Origin: DASSUW01 sp963835525
Lineage (GTDB): Bacteria; Actinomycetota; Thermoleophilia; Solirubrobacterales; Solirubrobacteraceae
NCBI GenBank assembly: GCA_963835525.1
Contig: CAWIFM010000008.1
Span: 558,001-622,000 of the forward strand
DNA: 64,000 nt
Reading direction: 5' to 3'
The position numbers and the translations under genes are program-made. Each line of letters begins with the position of its first letter. Position 1 is the stretch's first letter. The notes beneath the pieces were generated by a model. It saw nothing but the letters and a program-made list of their open reading frames with translations, had not been told where the DNA came from and did no database searches. Positions 18,655 to 26,727 of this stretch are shown here, in pieces.

Positions 18655-18660
18655 TAGGGT
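18655..18660 (+). promoter_or_regulatory. Candidate leaderless -10 box (TAGGGT)
   Basis: TANNNT hexamer 6 nt before GTG 18667, directly after the stop of the basic protein. No ribosome-binding site is visible. Confidence 0.4.
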
Positions 18661-18666
18661 CGGGCC

Positions 18667-19014
18667 GTGCGCTCCGCCGAGGAGACCGCGGCCCTCGAGC
18701 GGGCCAAGGCCCGGCTCGACCGGCTCGACTTCTATCCCGCCCCGGTCCGGATCGACCGGGTGCGGATCCTCCACACCCCGTGGCTGTTCCGCATCCCCGG
18801 GTTCCGCCGCTTCCGCGGGTACGAGGTCGGGCCGCTGATCCTCATCAAGCGCCCGCTGGCCGGCGTCTCGGACGACCTGATCGTCCACGAGCTCTGCCAC
18901 GTCTGGCAGGACCAGCACCGGCGCTGGCGGATGTGGACGTCCTACCTCTACCAGGGCTACCGCAACAACCCGCACGAGGTCGAGGCGCGCCGGGCCGCCG
19001 CCGAGACCCGCTAG
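18667..19014 (+). CDS. Small HExxH metalloprotease-like protein
   Basis: A 115-aa soluble protein carrying HELCHVWQDQHRRW (His-Glu-x-x-His, about residues 76-80), a zinc-metalloprotease signature. A possible third ligand lies in YRNNPHEVEARRAA near the C-terminus, as in DUF4157-like minimal zincins. There is no signal peptide. RILHTPWLFRIPGFRRFRGYE precedes the motif. Whether it is catalytic or a structural zinc site is open. The TAG overlaps the convergent ATP-grasp gene through CTAG. Confidence 0.62.
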   Translation: MRSAEETAALERAKARLDRLDFYPAPVRIDRVRILHTPWLFRIPGFRRFRGYEVGPLILIKRPLAGVSDDLIVHELCHVWQDQHRRWRMWTSYLYQGYRNNPHEVEARRAAAETR

Positions 19015-20258
19015 ACGATCCAGGTGTCCTTGGCCCCGCCGTTCTGGGACGAGTTGACCACCAGCGCGCCCTCGTCGAAGGCCACGCGCGTCAGGCCGCC
19101 GGGCAGCACGCCGGCCCGGCCCTCGGCCCCCAGGAACACGAACGGGCGCAGGTCGACGTGGCGCGGCTCGAGCCGGCCGTCGATCACCGTCGCGTGGCAC
19201 GAGAGCGGGATCAGCTCCTGCGCGATGTGGTCCTGCGGCGCGGCCTGAACGTCGCGGCGGGCCTGCTCGACGTCCTCGCGCTCGGCGTGCGGGCAGATGA
19301 CCACGCCGATGCCGCCGTATGCCGCGCGCGGCTTGATCACGAGCTCCTCGAAGCGGTCGAGCGCCTCCTCGAGCACCTCGGGACGGCCGAGATCGTAGGT
19401 GCGCACCGACGGCACCAGCGGCTCCTCGCCGAGGTAGTAGCGGACCATGTCCTCGACGTAGGCGTGCACGAGCTTGTCGTCGCCGACCCCGATCCCGAAC
19501 GCGTTCACCATCCCGATCCGGCGCTCGCGGAAGGCCTGCCCCAGCTTCTGGCCCGTGGCATGCTCGAGGCGGTCGCCGTTGGTGCGGCGGTAGACGACAT
19601 CGAGGGCCGACGGGTCGAGCTCGTCGAGCGTCACGAGCGGGACGTCGAGCTCTCGGGCGAGCCGCTCGTGCTCCCAGTGGGCGGCGTTGTCGGGCCCGTC
19701 GGTGAGCACCGCCATGCGCGGCGACGGCACCGGCGAGACGGCCTCGAGCGCTCCCGCCAGCAGCGACGGCAGCTCGTCGAGCGGGCGCGGAGGCTCGGCC
19801 GGATCCAGCAGCCGCACGCTGACCTCGCGCGCCGCCTCGGCGTAGGCCATGCCGCTCGGCGTGCGCAGGTTGTCCTCGAGCACGAGGAAGCGGCCGTCGG
19901 GCGCGCGCACCACGTCGAGCCCCGCGACGCCGACCCACAGCGGGAGCTCGAGGCCCATCAGCTCGGGCTCGAGCGTGTCGATCGTCTCCACCACTCGCGC
20001 CGGCATCACCCCGTCGGCCACGATCCGGCGCGAGCCATAGGCGTCGGCGCACCAGCGGTCGAGCGCCCGCACGCGCTGGGCGAGGCCGGCGGCCAGCGGC
20101 TCCCATTCGGCGGCGGAGATCACCCGCGGCACGGGATCGAAGTTGAAGCGCCCGTCGCCGAAGCTCACGCCGCGCATCGCCGAGCGCGCCGCGTCCATCA
20201 GCGCGGCGGGGTCGTGGCCGTCGAGGTCGGGTGTCAGCTCGTCGTAGGGCGTTCGCAT
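19011..20258 (-). CDS. Circularly permuted (type 2) ATP-grasp protein
   Basis: A 415-aa protein starting MRTPYDELTPDLDGHDPAAL. It has features of the CP_ATP-grasp family (DUF404/DUF407): an N-terminal FNFDPVPRVI segment, GLDVVRAPDGRFLVLEDNLRTPSG, DVVYRRTNGDR, GMVNAFGIGVGDDKLVHAYVEDMVRYYLGEE, ELVIKPRAAYGGIGVVICP, and C-terminal NSSQNGGAKDTWIV. It probably ligates an amino acid or peptide using ATP. In many bacteria it is encoded beside an alpha-E protein and a transglutaminase-like protein; none is adjacent here, so its substrate and partner are unknown. Confidence 0.82.
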   Translation of the reverse strand: MRTPYDELTPDLDGHDPAALMDAARSAMRGVSFGDGRFNFDPVPRVISAAEWEPLAAGLAQRVRALDRWCADAYGSRRIVADGVMPARVVETIDTLEPELMGLELPLWVGVAGLDVVRAPDGRFLVLEDNLRTPSGMAYAEAAREVSVRLLDPAEPPRPLDELPSLLAGALEAVSPVPSPRMAVLTDGPDNAAHWEHERLARELDVPLVTLDELDPSALDVVYRRTNGDRLEHATGQKLGQAFRERRIGMVNAFGIGVGDDKLVHAYVEDMVRYYLGEEPLVPSVRTYDLGRPEVLEEALDRFEELVIKPRAAYGGIGVVICPHAEREDVEQARRDVQAAPQDHIAQELIPLSCHATVIDGRLEPRHVDLRPFVFLGAEGRAGVLPGGLTRVAFDEGALVVNSSQNGGAKDTWIV

Positions 20259-20294
20259 CGGCGGAGCCCTACCCGAGGTGGCACCATCTCGCAC

Positions 20295-20786
20295 GTGGGC
20301 GGCGACCTCGAGAACGCGCTGGCGCGCCACGCCGAGGCTGTGGCGACCGTGCGCGCGTTTGCGCGGCAGGCAGGAGCCCTGCGCGTGGTGCTCCTGGTTG
20401 ACAGCGGCGACGGCAGCGCGGCCACGATGCTCGACTGCGGCGCCGACGGCGCGCTCGAGCTGGCCGAGGACGAGTCGCGCTGGAGCGTTCCCGCGGGAAC
20501 GCCGGTCAGCGCGCCGGCGCGGCCGCTGCCCGAGCTGCGCCCGCCGCCGGCGTCCGCGCTCACCATCGACGCCGACAGCGGCGAGATCGAGGCGCCGCTC
20601 GGCGTGGTCACCAACCTCGCCCGCGCCGTGCTCGGCCTGGCCACCGCGTTCGGCGGGCGCAGCGTGGCCACCGCCGACTTCGCCACGCGCGACCCCGAGA
20701 TGCCGATCACGATCGCCGCGCGCGAGGGCGAGCCGCTCGTGCTGGCGGCCGGCGACCGCCGCTTCGTGCTGCCGGACGTCGCATGA
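20295..20786 (+). CDS. Hypothetical protein upstream of a zinc-ribbon protein
   Basis: A 163-aa protein from GTG 20295. It is soluble, with an N-terminal helical part (LARHAEAVATVRAFARQAG), a beta-rich middle (LRVVLLVDSGDGSAATML) and a late helix (VTNLARAVLGLATAFGGRSV). It ends MPITIAAREGEPLVLAAGDR. No known domain is recognised. Its TGA overlaps the next ATG (ATGA), so it is co-translated with the zinc-ribbon protein. It lies divergently from the ATP-grasp gene, 36 bp away. Confidence 0.6.
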   Translation: MGGDLENALARHAEAVATVRAFARQAGALRVVLLVDSGDGSAATMLDCGADGALELAEDESRWSVPAGTPVSAPARPLPELRPPPASALTIDADSGEIEAPLGVVTNLARAVLGLATAFGGRSVATADFATRDPEMPITIAAREGEPLVLAAGDRRFVLPDVA

Positions 20787-21100
20787 GCGACCCCTGCACA
20801 TGGTGCGGGACCGACGTGGAGGCCCACGACGGCTTCCGCGCCTACGAGCCGGCCGGCAGCCGGCGCGCGGTGTTCTGCCGGCTCGAGCACGTGGTGCCGT
20901 GGGCGATCCGCGGCGCGTGGTGGGAGCCCGGCCCGTCGGTCGACGACCCGCGGCTGACCCGCTGCTCGTGGTGCGAGGCCGAGCTGGAGGAGGCGCACGT
21001 GCTGCTCGTCCGCTCACGCGGCGAGCACCGCGTCGACGACGGGTTCTGCTCGGTCGCCCACCTGCTCGAGTGGGCGAAGGCGGGCGGCCGCTACCGCTGA
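20783..21100 (+). CDS. Small double zinc-ribbon protein
   Basis: A 105-aa protein with two CxxC knuckles, CTWC (residues 5-8) and CSWC (about 61-64), each followed by a later Cys (VFCRLEHV and GFCSVAHLLEWA). The two halves resemble each other, suggesting an internally duplicated treble-clef or ribbon. It may bind nucleic acid or be an assembly factor. It is translationally coupled to the preceding gene; its end overlaps the convergent CGNR gene by 10 bp. Confidence 0.65.
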   Translation: MSDPCTWCGTDVEAHDGFRAYEPAGSRRAVFCRLEHVVPWAIRGAWWEPGPSVDDPRLTRCSWCEAELEEAHVLLVRSRGEHRVDDGFCSVAHLLEWAKAGGRYR

Positions 21101-21492
21101 CGGGCGCGGTAGCTGCGCGCCTTGGCGCGGTTGCCGCACTCGCTCATCGAGCACCACGCGCGCGAGCGGTTGCGCGAGCGGTCGTAGAACGCCCAGCGGC
21201 AGTCCTCGGCGCGGCAGGCCTTCATGCGCGCCCACGTGCCGTCGGCCTGCGCGCGGGCGATGATCGCGAGCAGGGAGGCGACCAGGCCGTCGCCCTCGAG
21301 TCGCGCCGCGCCGTCGGGATCGAACCTCACCCCGAGGCGGGCCTGCCCCGCTGCGGCATTGAGCGCGGCGATCGCCTCCGCATCGCGCCTGTCCGCCAGT
21401 AGCGCCCGCAGCGCCTCGCGGAACGCGGGCTCGCGCTCGTCGTCAGCGTTGACGAACGCCTCCAGCGTCGCGAGCTCCCCGGGCGCAGGCAT
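21091..21492 (-). CDS. CGNR zinc-finger transcription regulator
   Basis: A 133-aa protein from ATG 21492. A helical ABATE-like N-terminus (LEAFVNADDEREPAFREALR) is followed by a C-terminal CGNR zinc finger: MKACRAEDCRWAFYDRSRN, RSRAWCSMSECGNRAKARSY. The four Cys ligands and the CGNR tetrapeptide are intact. Such proteins are stress-linked regulators, often acting on adjacent genes. A TACAAT -10-like box lies 12 nt before the ATG. It is divergent from the DUF2203 gene. Confidence 0.85.
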   Translation of the reverse strand: MPAPGELATLEAFVNADDEREPAFREALRALLADRRDAEAIAALNAAAGQARLGVRFDPDGAARLEGDGLVASLLAIIARAQADGTWARMKACRAEDCRWAFYDRSRNRSRAWCSMSECGNRAKARSYRARQR

Positions 21493-21560
21493 AACCGCCG
21501 TTCGATTGTAGGTGGTGCTTAGTGACGCGACGCCGTCCGTGGGGTATTTCTGTAAGGACG

Positions 21561-21941
21561 ATGCTCCACCAGCGTCACTGGACACCAGAGCAGGCCAACC
21601 AGCTGATCCCGATCGTCGGCGCGATCGTGCGGCGGGTGCGCGATGCGCGGCGCCGGCTCGCCGAGCACGGCTTCGACAGCGACCTCGCCCTGCAGGCCGA
21701 GGCCACCGGCGGCGCCTGGCCGGGCCGCGAGCGGGCCCGCGAGTCGGTCGAGATCGCGCTCGGCTTCGAGACGCTCGAGAAGCTCGACCTCGTGGTCCGC
21801 GACCTCGAGCGCGGGCTGGTCGACTTCCCGGCCCTGATCGACGGGCGCGAGGTCTACCTGTGCTGGCTGCTCGACGAGCCGTCGGTGGGCCACTGGCACG
21901 GCGTCGAGACCGGCTTCGCCGGGCGCCGTCCTCTCGACTAG
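21561..21941 (+). CDS. DUF2203-family protein
   Basis: A 126-aa protein from ATG 21561, preceded by GTAAGGA. It matches the DUF2203 pattern: start HWTPEQANQLIPIVGAIVRR, middle ETLEKLDLVVRDLERGLVDF, and the conserved end GREVYLCWLLDEPSVGHWHG with ETGFAGRRPL. The family is small, cytosolic and uncharacterised; the Cys/His/Trp-rich end may bind metal. The TAG overlaps the convergent anti-sigma-like gene by CTAG. Confidence 0.82.
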   Translation: MLHQRHWTPEQANQLIPIVGAIVRRVRDARRRLAEHGFDSDLALQAEATGGAWPGRERARESVEIALGFETLEKLDLVVRDLERGLVDFPALIDGREVYLCWLLDEPSVGHWHGVETGFAGRRPLD

Positions 21942-22684
21942 CGCATCGACTCGGCGATCTCGACCGCGCGGTCGCGCGAGATGTCGGCCTCGATGCGCAG
22001 CAGGGTGCCGTCGGAGCGGTCGACCAGCAGCGTATTTCCGGCCAGCCGCTGCTCCTCGAAGTTCGCGTTCTGGCTCTCGGGATCGAGATAGGCGAAGCCG
22101 TGCGGCGCGCCCGACAGGAAGAACGCCGGGTCGCCGCCCACCTCGAGCCGCTCGACCTTCGCGCCGCTGCCGACCGACTTCTCGATCAGCGGTGACGCGA
22201 CCGCCCGGAACTGGGTGATCAGCATGCCCGCCTCGGTGTTGCTCGAGCTCGGCAGCCCCGGGCGCGCGCGGTAGACCATGTCCACGCGGGGCCCCATCGT
22301 CGGATGCTCGTCGAGGTAGACCGCGTCGGGATCGCCCACCTCCTCGGGGACGAGCACCGGCAGGGCGCGCCGCGCCTGCGTGAGCGTCACCGGATCTCCG
22401 AGCACCAGCGCCTGGCCGAAGCGCGAGGGGTTCGGCTCCTCGCGCGTGATCCGCACGCTGCCGAAGCCGAGGAAGTCGAGCACCGCGGCGCGCGCCGGCG
22501 GGATCGCCATGACCACGGCGACGATCAGCGCCACGGAGGCGACGGCCAGCTGCCAGGCCGGCCGGGCGAGCCAGGAGCGGCGGCGCGGCGGCGCCGCCAG
22601 GCGCGCCTGCACCGTCGTCGCCAGATCAGGCGTCTCGGGCCAGTCGATCCGCAGCTCGCGCAGCTCGAGCTCGAGCTCAGACAC
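21938..22684 (-). CDS. Membrane anti-sigma-like protein with DUF4367-type outer domain
   Basis: A 248-aa protein encoded downstream of, and overlapping by 8 bp, an ECF sigma gene. It starts at GTG 22684 (MSELELELRELRIDW). The cytosolic segment carries no zinc motif. A single TM helix (WQLAVASVALIVAVVMAI, about residues 50-70) leads to an extracellular domain with LITQFRA, LEVGGDPAFFLSGAPHGFAY and GNTLLVDRSDGTLLRIEAD, resembling DUF4367. It probably sequesters the sigma factor and senses an envelope signal, inferred from position and topology. Confidence 0.75.
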   Translation of the reverse strand: MSELELELRELRIDWPETPDLATTVQARLAAPPRRRSWLARPAWQLAVASVALIVAVVMAIPPARAAVLDFLGFGSVRITREEPNPSRFGQALVLGDPVTLTQARRALPVLVPEEVGDPDAVYLDEHPTMGPRVDMVYRARPGLPSSSNTEAGMLITQFRAVASPLIEKSVGSGAKVERLEVGGDPAFFLSGAPHGFAYLDPESQNANFEEQRLAGNTLLVDRSDGTLLRIEADISRDRAVEIAESMR

Positions 22685-23234
22685 GCTCGCCCACCTCCTC
22701 CCGGAGCCGCTCCAGCGCGCGCGAGAGCCGTGACTTGACCGTCCCGGGCCGCACACCGAGCGCGGCGGCCGTCTCGGCCTCCGACAGCTCGAGCAGGTAG
22801 CGGCAGGAGATGATCGTCCGGTCGCGGTCGGACAGCCGCGCGAGGCCGGCCAGCAGCGTGGCGCGGCGCTCGCCCGCGAGGAGCGCCGCCTCCGGAGAGG
22901 GGGCCGCCTCTCCCGAGGGACGCCCCTCGCCGGCGGCGCGGAGCGCCAGCGCCGCCCGCCGGCCGGCGGAGCGGCGGCGGTTGCGGGCCTCGTTGGCGAC
23001 GATCGCCAGCAGCCAGGGGCGCAGCGGCTCGCCGAGGCGGAACCGGCCCAGGGCGTTGTAGGCCTTCACGAAGCCCTCCTGGGCCGCCTCCTCGGCATCG
23101 GCGGCGCTGCCGCAGATGACGTATGCGATGCGGAAGGCGATCTCCTCGTGGTCACGGACGAGCGCCGCGTACGCATGGCCATCGCCCTCGCGCGCGCGCT
23201 CGACCAGCTCGTGCTCTGTCAGTGGTCGGCCCAC
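22677..23234 (-). CDS. ECF RNA polymerase sigma factor
   Basis: An ECF sigma factor of about 185 aa. Region 2 is RIAYVICGSAADAEEAAQEG plus LRPWLLAIVANEARNRRR. Region 4 is LSDRDRTIISCRYLLELSEA with VRPGTVKSRLSRALERLREE. A Pro/Ala-rich linker separates them. The start is unclear because a run of four GTG codons (23234-23243) follows AAGG; the last fits best. The gene overlaps its presumed anti-sigma partner, typical of co-regulated pairs, and is divergent from the P450 gene. Confidence 0.88.
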   Translation of the reverse strand: MGRPLTEHELVERAREGDGHAYAALVRDHEEIAFRIAYVICGSAADAEEAAQEGFVKAYNALGRFRLGEPLRPWLLAIVANEARNRRRSAGRRAALALRAAGEGRPSGEAAPSPEAALLAGERRATLLAGLARLSDRDRTIISCRYLLELSEAETAAALGVRPGTVKSRLSRALERLREEVGERV

Positions 23235-23273
23235 CACCACCACCTTGTACAGCGCTGCGAGAAGATGGGTTCC

Positions 23274-24572
23274 ATGCTTCCGCCCGGTCCCAGGGAGCCG
23301 GCCGCGCTCCAGACCTACGAATGGGTCGCCCGGCCGACCACGCTGATGCGCCGCGCCCAGGCCCGCTACGGCGAGCCGTTCACGCTGCGGCTGGCCTGGT
23401 CGGACGCGCCGATGGTCTTCACCTCGGACCCGGCGGAGATCAAGCGCGTCTACGCGGCGCCGCCCGATCAGCTGCGCGCCGGCGCCAGCTCGGCCTTCCT
23501 CGAGCCGTTCGCAGGCCCGCGCTCGATCCTCGTGCTCGACGGCGAGGAGCACCTGAAGGAGCGCAAGCTCATGCTGCCGCCCTTCCACGGCGAGGAGCTC
23601 CAGCGCTGGCGCGAGACGATGGCACGCGTGGCACACGAAGAGGTGGCGGGCTGGGAGCCCGGCCGGCCGATCAAGACGCTCGAGCGCATGCAGGCGGTGG
23701 CGCTCGAGATCATCCTGCGCGTCGTCTTCGGCGGCGGCGACCCGCGGCTGCGCGACGCGATCCGCCGCGCCCTGCAGGTGCCGATGCCGATGCTGCTGGC
23801 CATGAGCCTGTGGCGCGGCAGGCACAGCGCGTACGCGGCCTACCTGCGCCGGGTCCGCTCACTCGACGCCCTGCTCTACGAGCGGATCGACCGCGACGAC
23901 GGAAACGGGACGCTGCTCTCCGTGCTCAAGGGCACGGGCGCCTCGCGCGAGCAGCTGCGCGACCAGCTCGCCACGCTGCTCGCCGCGGGCCACGAGACCA
24001 CCGCCGGTTCGCTCGGCTGGGCGCTCGAGCGGCTCGCCCGCCATCCGCAGGTGCTGGCCCGCATCCGCGACGGAGACGACGCGTACCTCGACGCGACGGT
24101 CAAGGAGGTCCTGCGAGTGCGGCCCGTGCTGGCCATCACGCCGCGCCAGGTGGTCGGCAGCTACGAGCTGCAGGGCTGGACGCTGCCCGAGGGCGTGCAC
24201 GTCACGCCCTGCATCTACCTCGCGCACCGCCGCGCCGACGTGTGGGAGGACCCGACGGCCTTCAAGCCCGAGCGCTTCCTCGACGGGGCGCCCGAGCCCT
24301 ACACCTTCATCCCCTTCGGCGGCGGCATGCGCCGCTGCGTCGGGGCCGCCTTCGCGTCGCTGGAGATGAAGGAGGTGCTGCGCGCGGTGGCGGGCCGCTG
24401 CGAGCTGCGGCCCGCGACGAAGGCGGGCGAACGCGTGCGCCGGCGATCTATCACGATGACTCCCGCTCGTGGCGGGTATGTGGTGCCACACTCTCCGCGC
24501 CATGCCGATGTTCTGCCGCCACAACCGTCTGACGGTCAACTGCCCGATCTGCAGTCGCGAGCTCGCGCCTGA
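23274..24572 (+). CDS. Cytochrome P450
   Basis: A soluble haem monooxygenase, about 432 aa. It begins MLPPGPREPAALQTYEWVARP, the usual proline-rich start. The I-helix oxygen-binding motif is AAGHETTAGS, the K-helix is KEVLRVRP (ExxR), and the haem loop FGGGMRRCVG has the ligand Cys near residue 355. An in-frame ATG 9 bp upstream is an alternative start. The normal P450 end (RRSITMTPARGGYVV) is followed by about 28 extra residues that overlap the next gene by 71 bp. Substrate unknown; redox partners are not in the window. Confidence 0.9.
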   Translation: MLPPGPREPAALQTYEWVARPTTLMRRAQARYGEPFTLRLAWSDAPMVFTSDPAEIKRVYAAPPDQLRAGASSAFLEPFAGPRSILVLDGEEHLKERKLMLPPFHGEELQRWRETMARVAHEEVAGWEPGRPIKTLERMQAVALEIILRVVFGGGDPRLRDAIRRALQVPMPMLLAMSLWRGRHSAYAAYLRRVRSLDALLYERIDRDDGNGTLLSVLKGTGASREQLRDQLATLLAAGHETTAGSLGWALERLARHPQVLARIRDGDDAYLDATVKEVLRVRPVLAITPRQVVGSYELQGWTLPEGVHVTPCIYLAHRRADVWEDPTAFKPERFLDGAPEPYTFIPFGGGMRRCVGAAFASLEMKEVLRAVAGRCELRPATKAGERVRRRSITMTPARGGYVVPHSPRHADVLPPQPSDGQLPDLQSRARA

Positions 24573-25338
24573 GCTGGGCGGCAAGCCGGCGCGCCGCCCG
24601 TCTGCGCCGGGCGCCCCGCGCTCGCGCGGCGGCTCGACACCGCGGCGCACCGGCGTGGTGACCAAGAAGCTGGCCCGCGCCGCCGACGACGGCTACCGCA
24701 ACCCGCTCGTCCCCGGCCTGCGCGCGACCGCCGACGCCGAGCGGCTCGCCGCCGCGCTGGCGGCCGCGGTGGCGCGGCTGGAGCCGCCCGGCCCGTACCC
24801 GGAGGTGGCCGCCGAGCCCGATCTCGAGGAGGCGACGTGGCTCGCCTTCCTGCTCGCGCAGGAATCCGGCGAGCGCCCCTCGTGGGCGTCCGGTGAGGCT
24901 CCGGACCGCACCGCCGCCGCCTACCGCGCCTGGGCCGAGCGCGCCGGCTCGCAGGCCGAGGCGTTCCGCGGCGAGCCGAGCTGGACGCCGCAGCGGCGCT
25001 TCTCGCGCGTGTTCGAGCGGCTCGCGCTGCCCGGCTTTGCCCGTGCTGCCCGGTTCGAGCTGCTGATCGGGCTCGGCGCGGCCGGGCGCTACGAGCTGGA
25101 GGCCGGCGAGCTGTGGCTGGCGGCGGGGGAGGACAAGACGACCGAGGCGGCGAAGCGGCTGCTCGTGTCCGGCGACAAGCTGCTGCTCGAGCGCCGCGCG
25201 CGCGAGCTGGCCGACGCCGCCGAGGTCCCGCTCGGCGCGCTCGATCGCGCGTTCGCGGTCTGGGGCACGCCGGGCGACCACGCCGACCTGGCCGCCGAGG
25301 CGCCTGCGCCGATCCTGGCGGCCCTGTCGCTCCCGTGA
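24502..25338 (+). CDS. Hypothetical protein with N-terminal zinc knuckle
   Basis: A 278-aa soluble protein from ATG 24502. It opens MPMFCRHNRLTVNCPICSRE, with Cys-His and CPIC ligands of a small zinc site, followed by a basic linker (RRPSAPGAPRSRGG) and a helical domain with many Ala/Leu (RFSRVFERLALPGFARAARF, ELLIGLGAAGRYELEAGELW). The domain is probably conserved but no function can be named. It starts inside the end of the P450 gene and its TGA overlaps the next GTG, so it belongs to a run of overlapping plus-strand genes. Confidence 0.62.
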   Translation: MPMFCRHNRLTVNCPICSRELAPELGGKPARRPSAPGAPRSRGGSTPRRTGVVTKKLARAADDGYRNPLVPGLRATADAERLAAALAAAVARLEPPGPYPEVAAEPDLEEATWLAFLLAQESGERPSWASGEAPDRTAAAYRAWAERAGSQAEAFRGEPSWTPQRRFSRVFERLALPGFARAARFELLIGLGAAGRYELEAGELWLAAGEDKTTEAAKRLLVSGDKLLLERRARELADAAEVPLGALDRAFAVWGTPGDHADLAAEAPAPILAALSLP

Positions 25339-26717
25339 GCGCCCAGGCCGTCTCGGCGCCGCCGCGGCCGGCGGTCGCGCGCGTCCGCGTCCAGCCGAGG
25401 CGGCTGCCGATGTGGATCGTGCTGCTCGGCTGCCTGGCCGTCGCGGCCCTCTCGCTGACGATGGTGTCGGCGCCGACCTACGACCCGTGGGCGTGGATCA
25501 TCTGGGGCCGCGAGATCACGCAGTGGGATCTCGTGACCACCAGCGGCCCGTCGTGGAAGCCGCTGCCCGTGCTCTTCACGACGCCGTTCGCCCTGGCCGG
25601 CGACGACGGCGCGCCGGCGCTGTGGCTGCTGATCGCCCGTGCGAGCGGCCTGCTGGCGTTCGTGATGGCCTACCGGCTGGGCGCGCGGCTGGCCGGGCCG
25701 TGGGCGGGCGCGATCGCGGCCGTCGCCCTCGTGCTGTCGGACGAGTTCATCTTCAACTTCGTGCGCGGCAACTCCGAGGGGATGCTGGTCGCGCTCGTGC
25801 TGTGGGCGGTCGAGCGGCACCTCGACGAGCGCTACGCCCACGCGTTCCTGCTCGGCTTCGCGGCGGCGCTGCTGCGCCCCGAGGTGTGGCCGTTCTGGGG
25901 TCTGTACGGCCTGTGGCTGCTCTACCGCCGGCGCGACCTGCGCACGGCGCTGCTCGTGTTCGGCAGCGGCGCGCTCGCGCTGGTGCTGTGGTTCCTGCCC
26001 GAGTACCTGGGCTCGGGCGACTGGCTGCGCGCCGCCTCGCGCGCGCTGGACCCGAACCCCGACTCGGCGGCCTTCGCCGACTCGCCCTTCGTGGAGGTGT
26101 TCGACCGCTCGGAGGCGATCCTCTCGCTTCCGATCTACGTCGGCGCGGTGATCGCCGTGGTGATCGCCTGGCGCAGGCGCGACCGCGTGCCCCTGGCGCT
26201 GGCGGCGATGGCCGCGATCCTCATGGTCGCCGTGGCGCTGATGACCGAGGCCGGCTTCGCCGGCAACCTGCGCTACGTCGCCCTCCCGGCCGCCTTCCTG
26301 TGCGTGTTGGCCGGCGCGGGCTGGGTGGCGGTGGTGCGGCGCTGGGGCGCCGTGGCCGCCGTCGTGCTGGTCGCCGCCTCGGCGCCGTTCGTGATCGCCG
26401 ACGTCGACAAGCTCCGCTACGACTGGGAGCTCGTCGAGTACGAGGCGAACTTCTACGGTCCGAACCTGAAGGCCATGATCGCCAAGGCCGGCGGCGAGCA
26501 GCGGATCAAGTCGTGCGGCCGCGTCTTCACGGGCAACTTCCAGGTGCCGTCGGTCGCCTGGAGGCTGCACATCCACCTCGACGAGGCGGAGATCTTCCCG
26601 TTCGGGCCGGGTACCGCGCTGTCGATGGGCGCTACCCCGCTGTCGGTCGATCCGCGCTATCCGATCTACACGAAGACCCGGCACTGGCTTGCTGGGAGCA
26701 CCTGCGAGCGGAGGTAA
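25335..26717 (+). CDS. Polytopic membrane protein, GT-C glycosyltransferase-like
   Basis: A 460-aa integral membrane protein with roughly nine to eleven hydrophobic segments. Early acidic/aromatic residues in the first loop (YDPWAWIIWGREITQW) and the WKPLPVLFTTPFALAG motif resemble lipid-linked sugar transferases of the GT-C class; a soluble domain follows the last helix. It starts at GTG 25335 overlapping the previous TGA. A second GT-C-like gene follows 10 bp later, suggesting joint work on an envelope glycan or glycoprotein. Activity is inferred from topology. Confidence 0.68.
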   Translation: MSAQAVSAPPRPAVARVRVQPRRLPMWIVLLGCLAVAALSLTMVSAPTYDPWAWIIWGREITQWDLVTTSGPSWKPLPVLFTTPFALAGDDGAPALWLLIARASGLLAFVMAYRLGARLAGPWAGAIAAVALVLSDEFIFNFVRGNSEGMLVALVLWAVERHLDERYAHAFLLGFAAALLRPEVWPFWGLYGLWLLYRRRDLRTALLVFGSGALALVLWFLPEYLGSGDWLRAASRALDPNPDSAAFADSPFVEVFDRSEAILSLPIYVGAVIAVVIAWRRRDRVPLALAAMAAILMVAVALMTEAGFAGNLRYVALPAAFLCVLAGAGWVAVVRRWGAVAAVVLVAASAPFVIADVDKLRYDWELVEYEANFYGPNLKAMIAKAGGEQRIKSCGRVFTGNFQVPSVAWRLHIHLDEAEIFPFGPGTALSMGATPLSVDPRYPIYTKTRHWLAGSTCERR

Positions 26718-26727
26718 CCTGGAGCCC

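Noticed and set aside
18628..20106. Long antisense reading frames in the other strand of the ATP-grasp region and elsewhere (for example about 490-670 codons in several places)
   Set aside because: They are rich in Arg, Ala, Pro and Gly without domains, and lie opposite genes with clear families; GC-rich third positions keep the opposite frames open.
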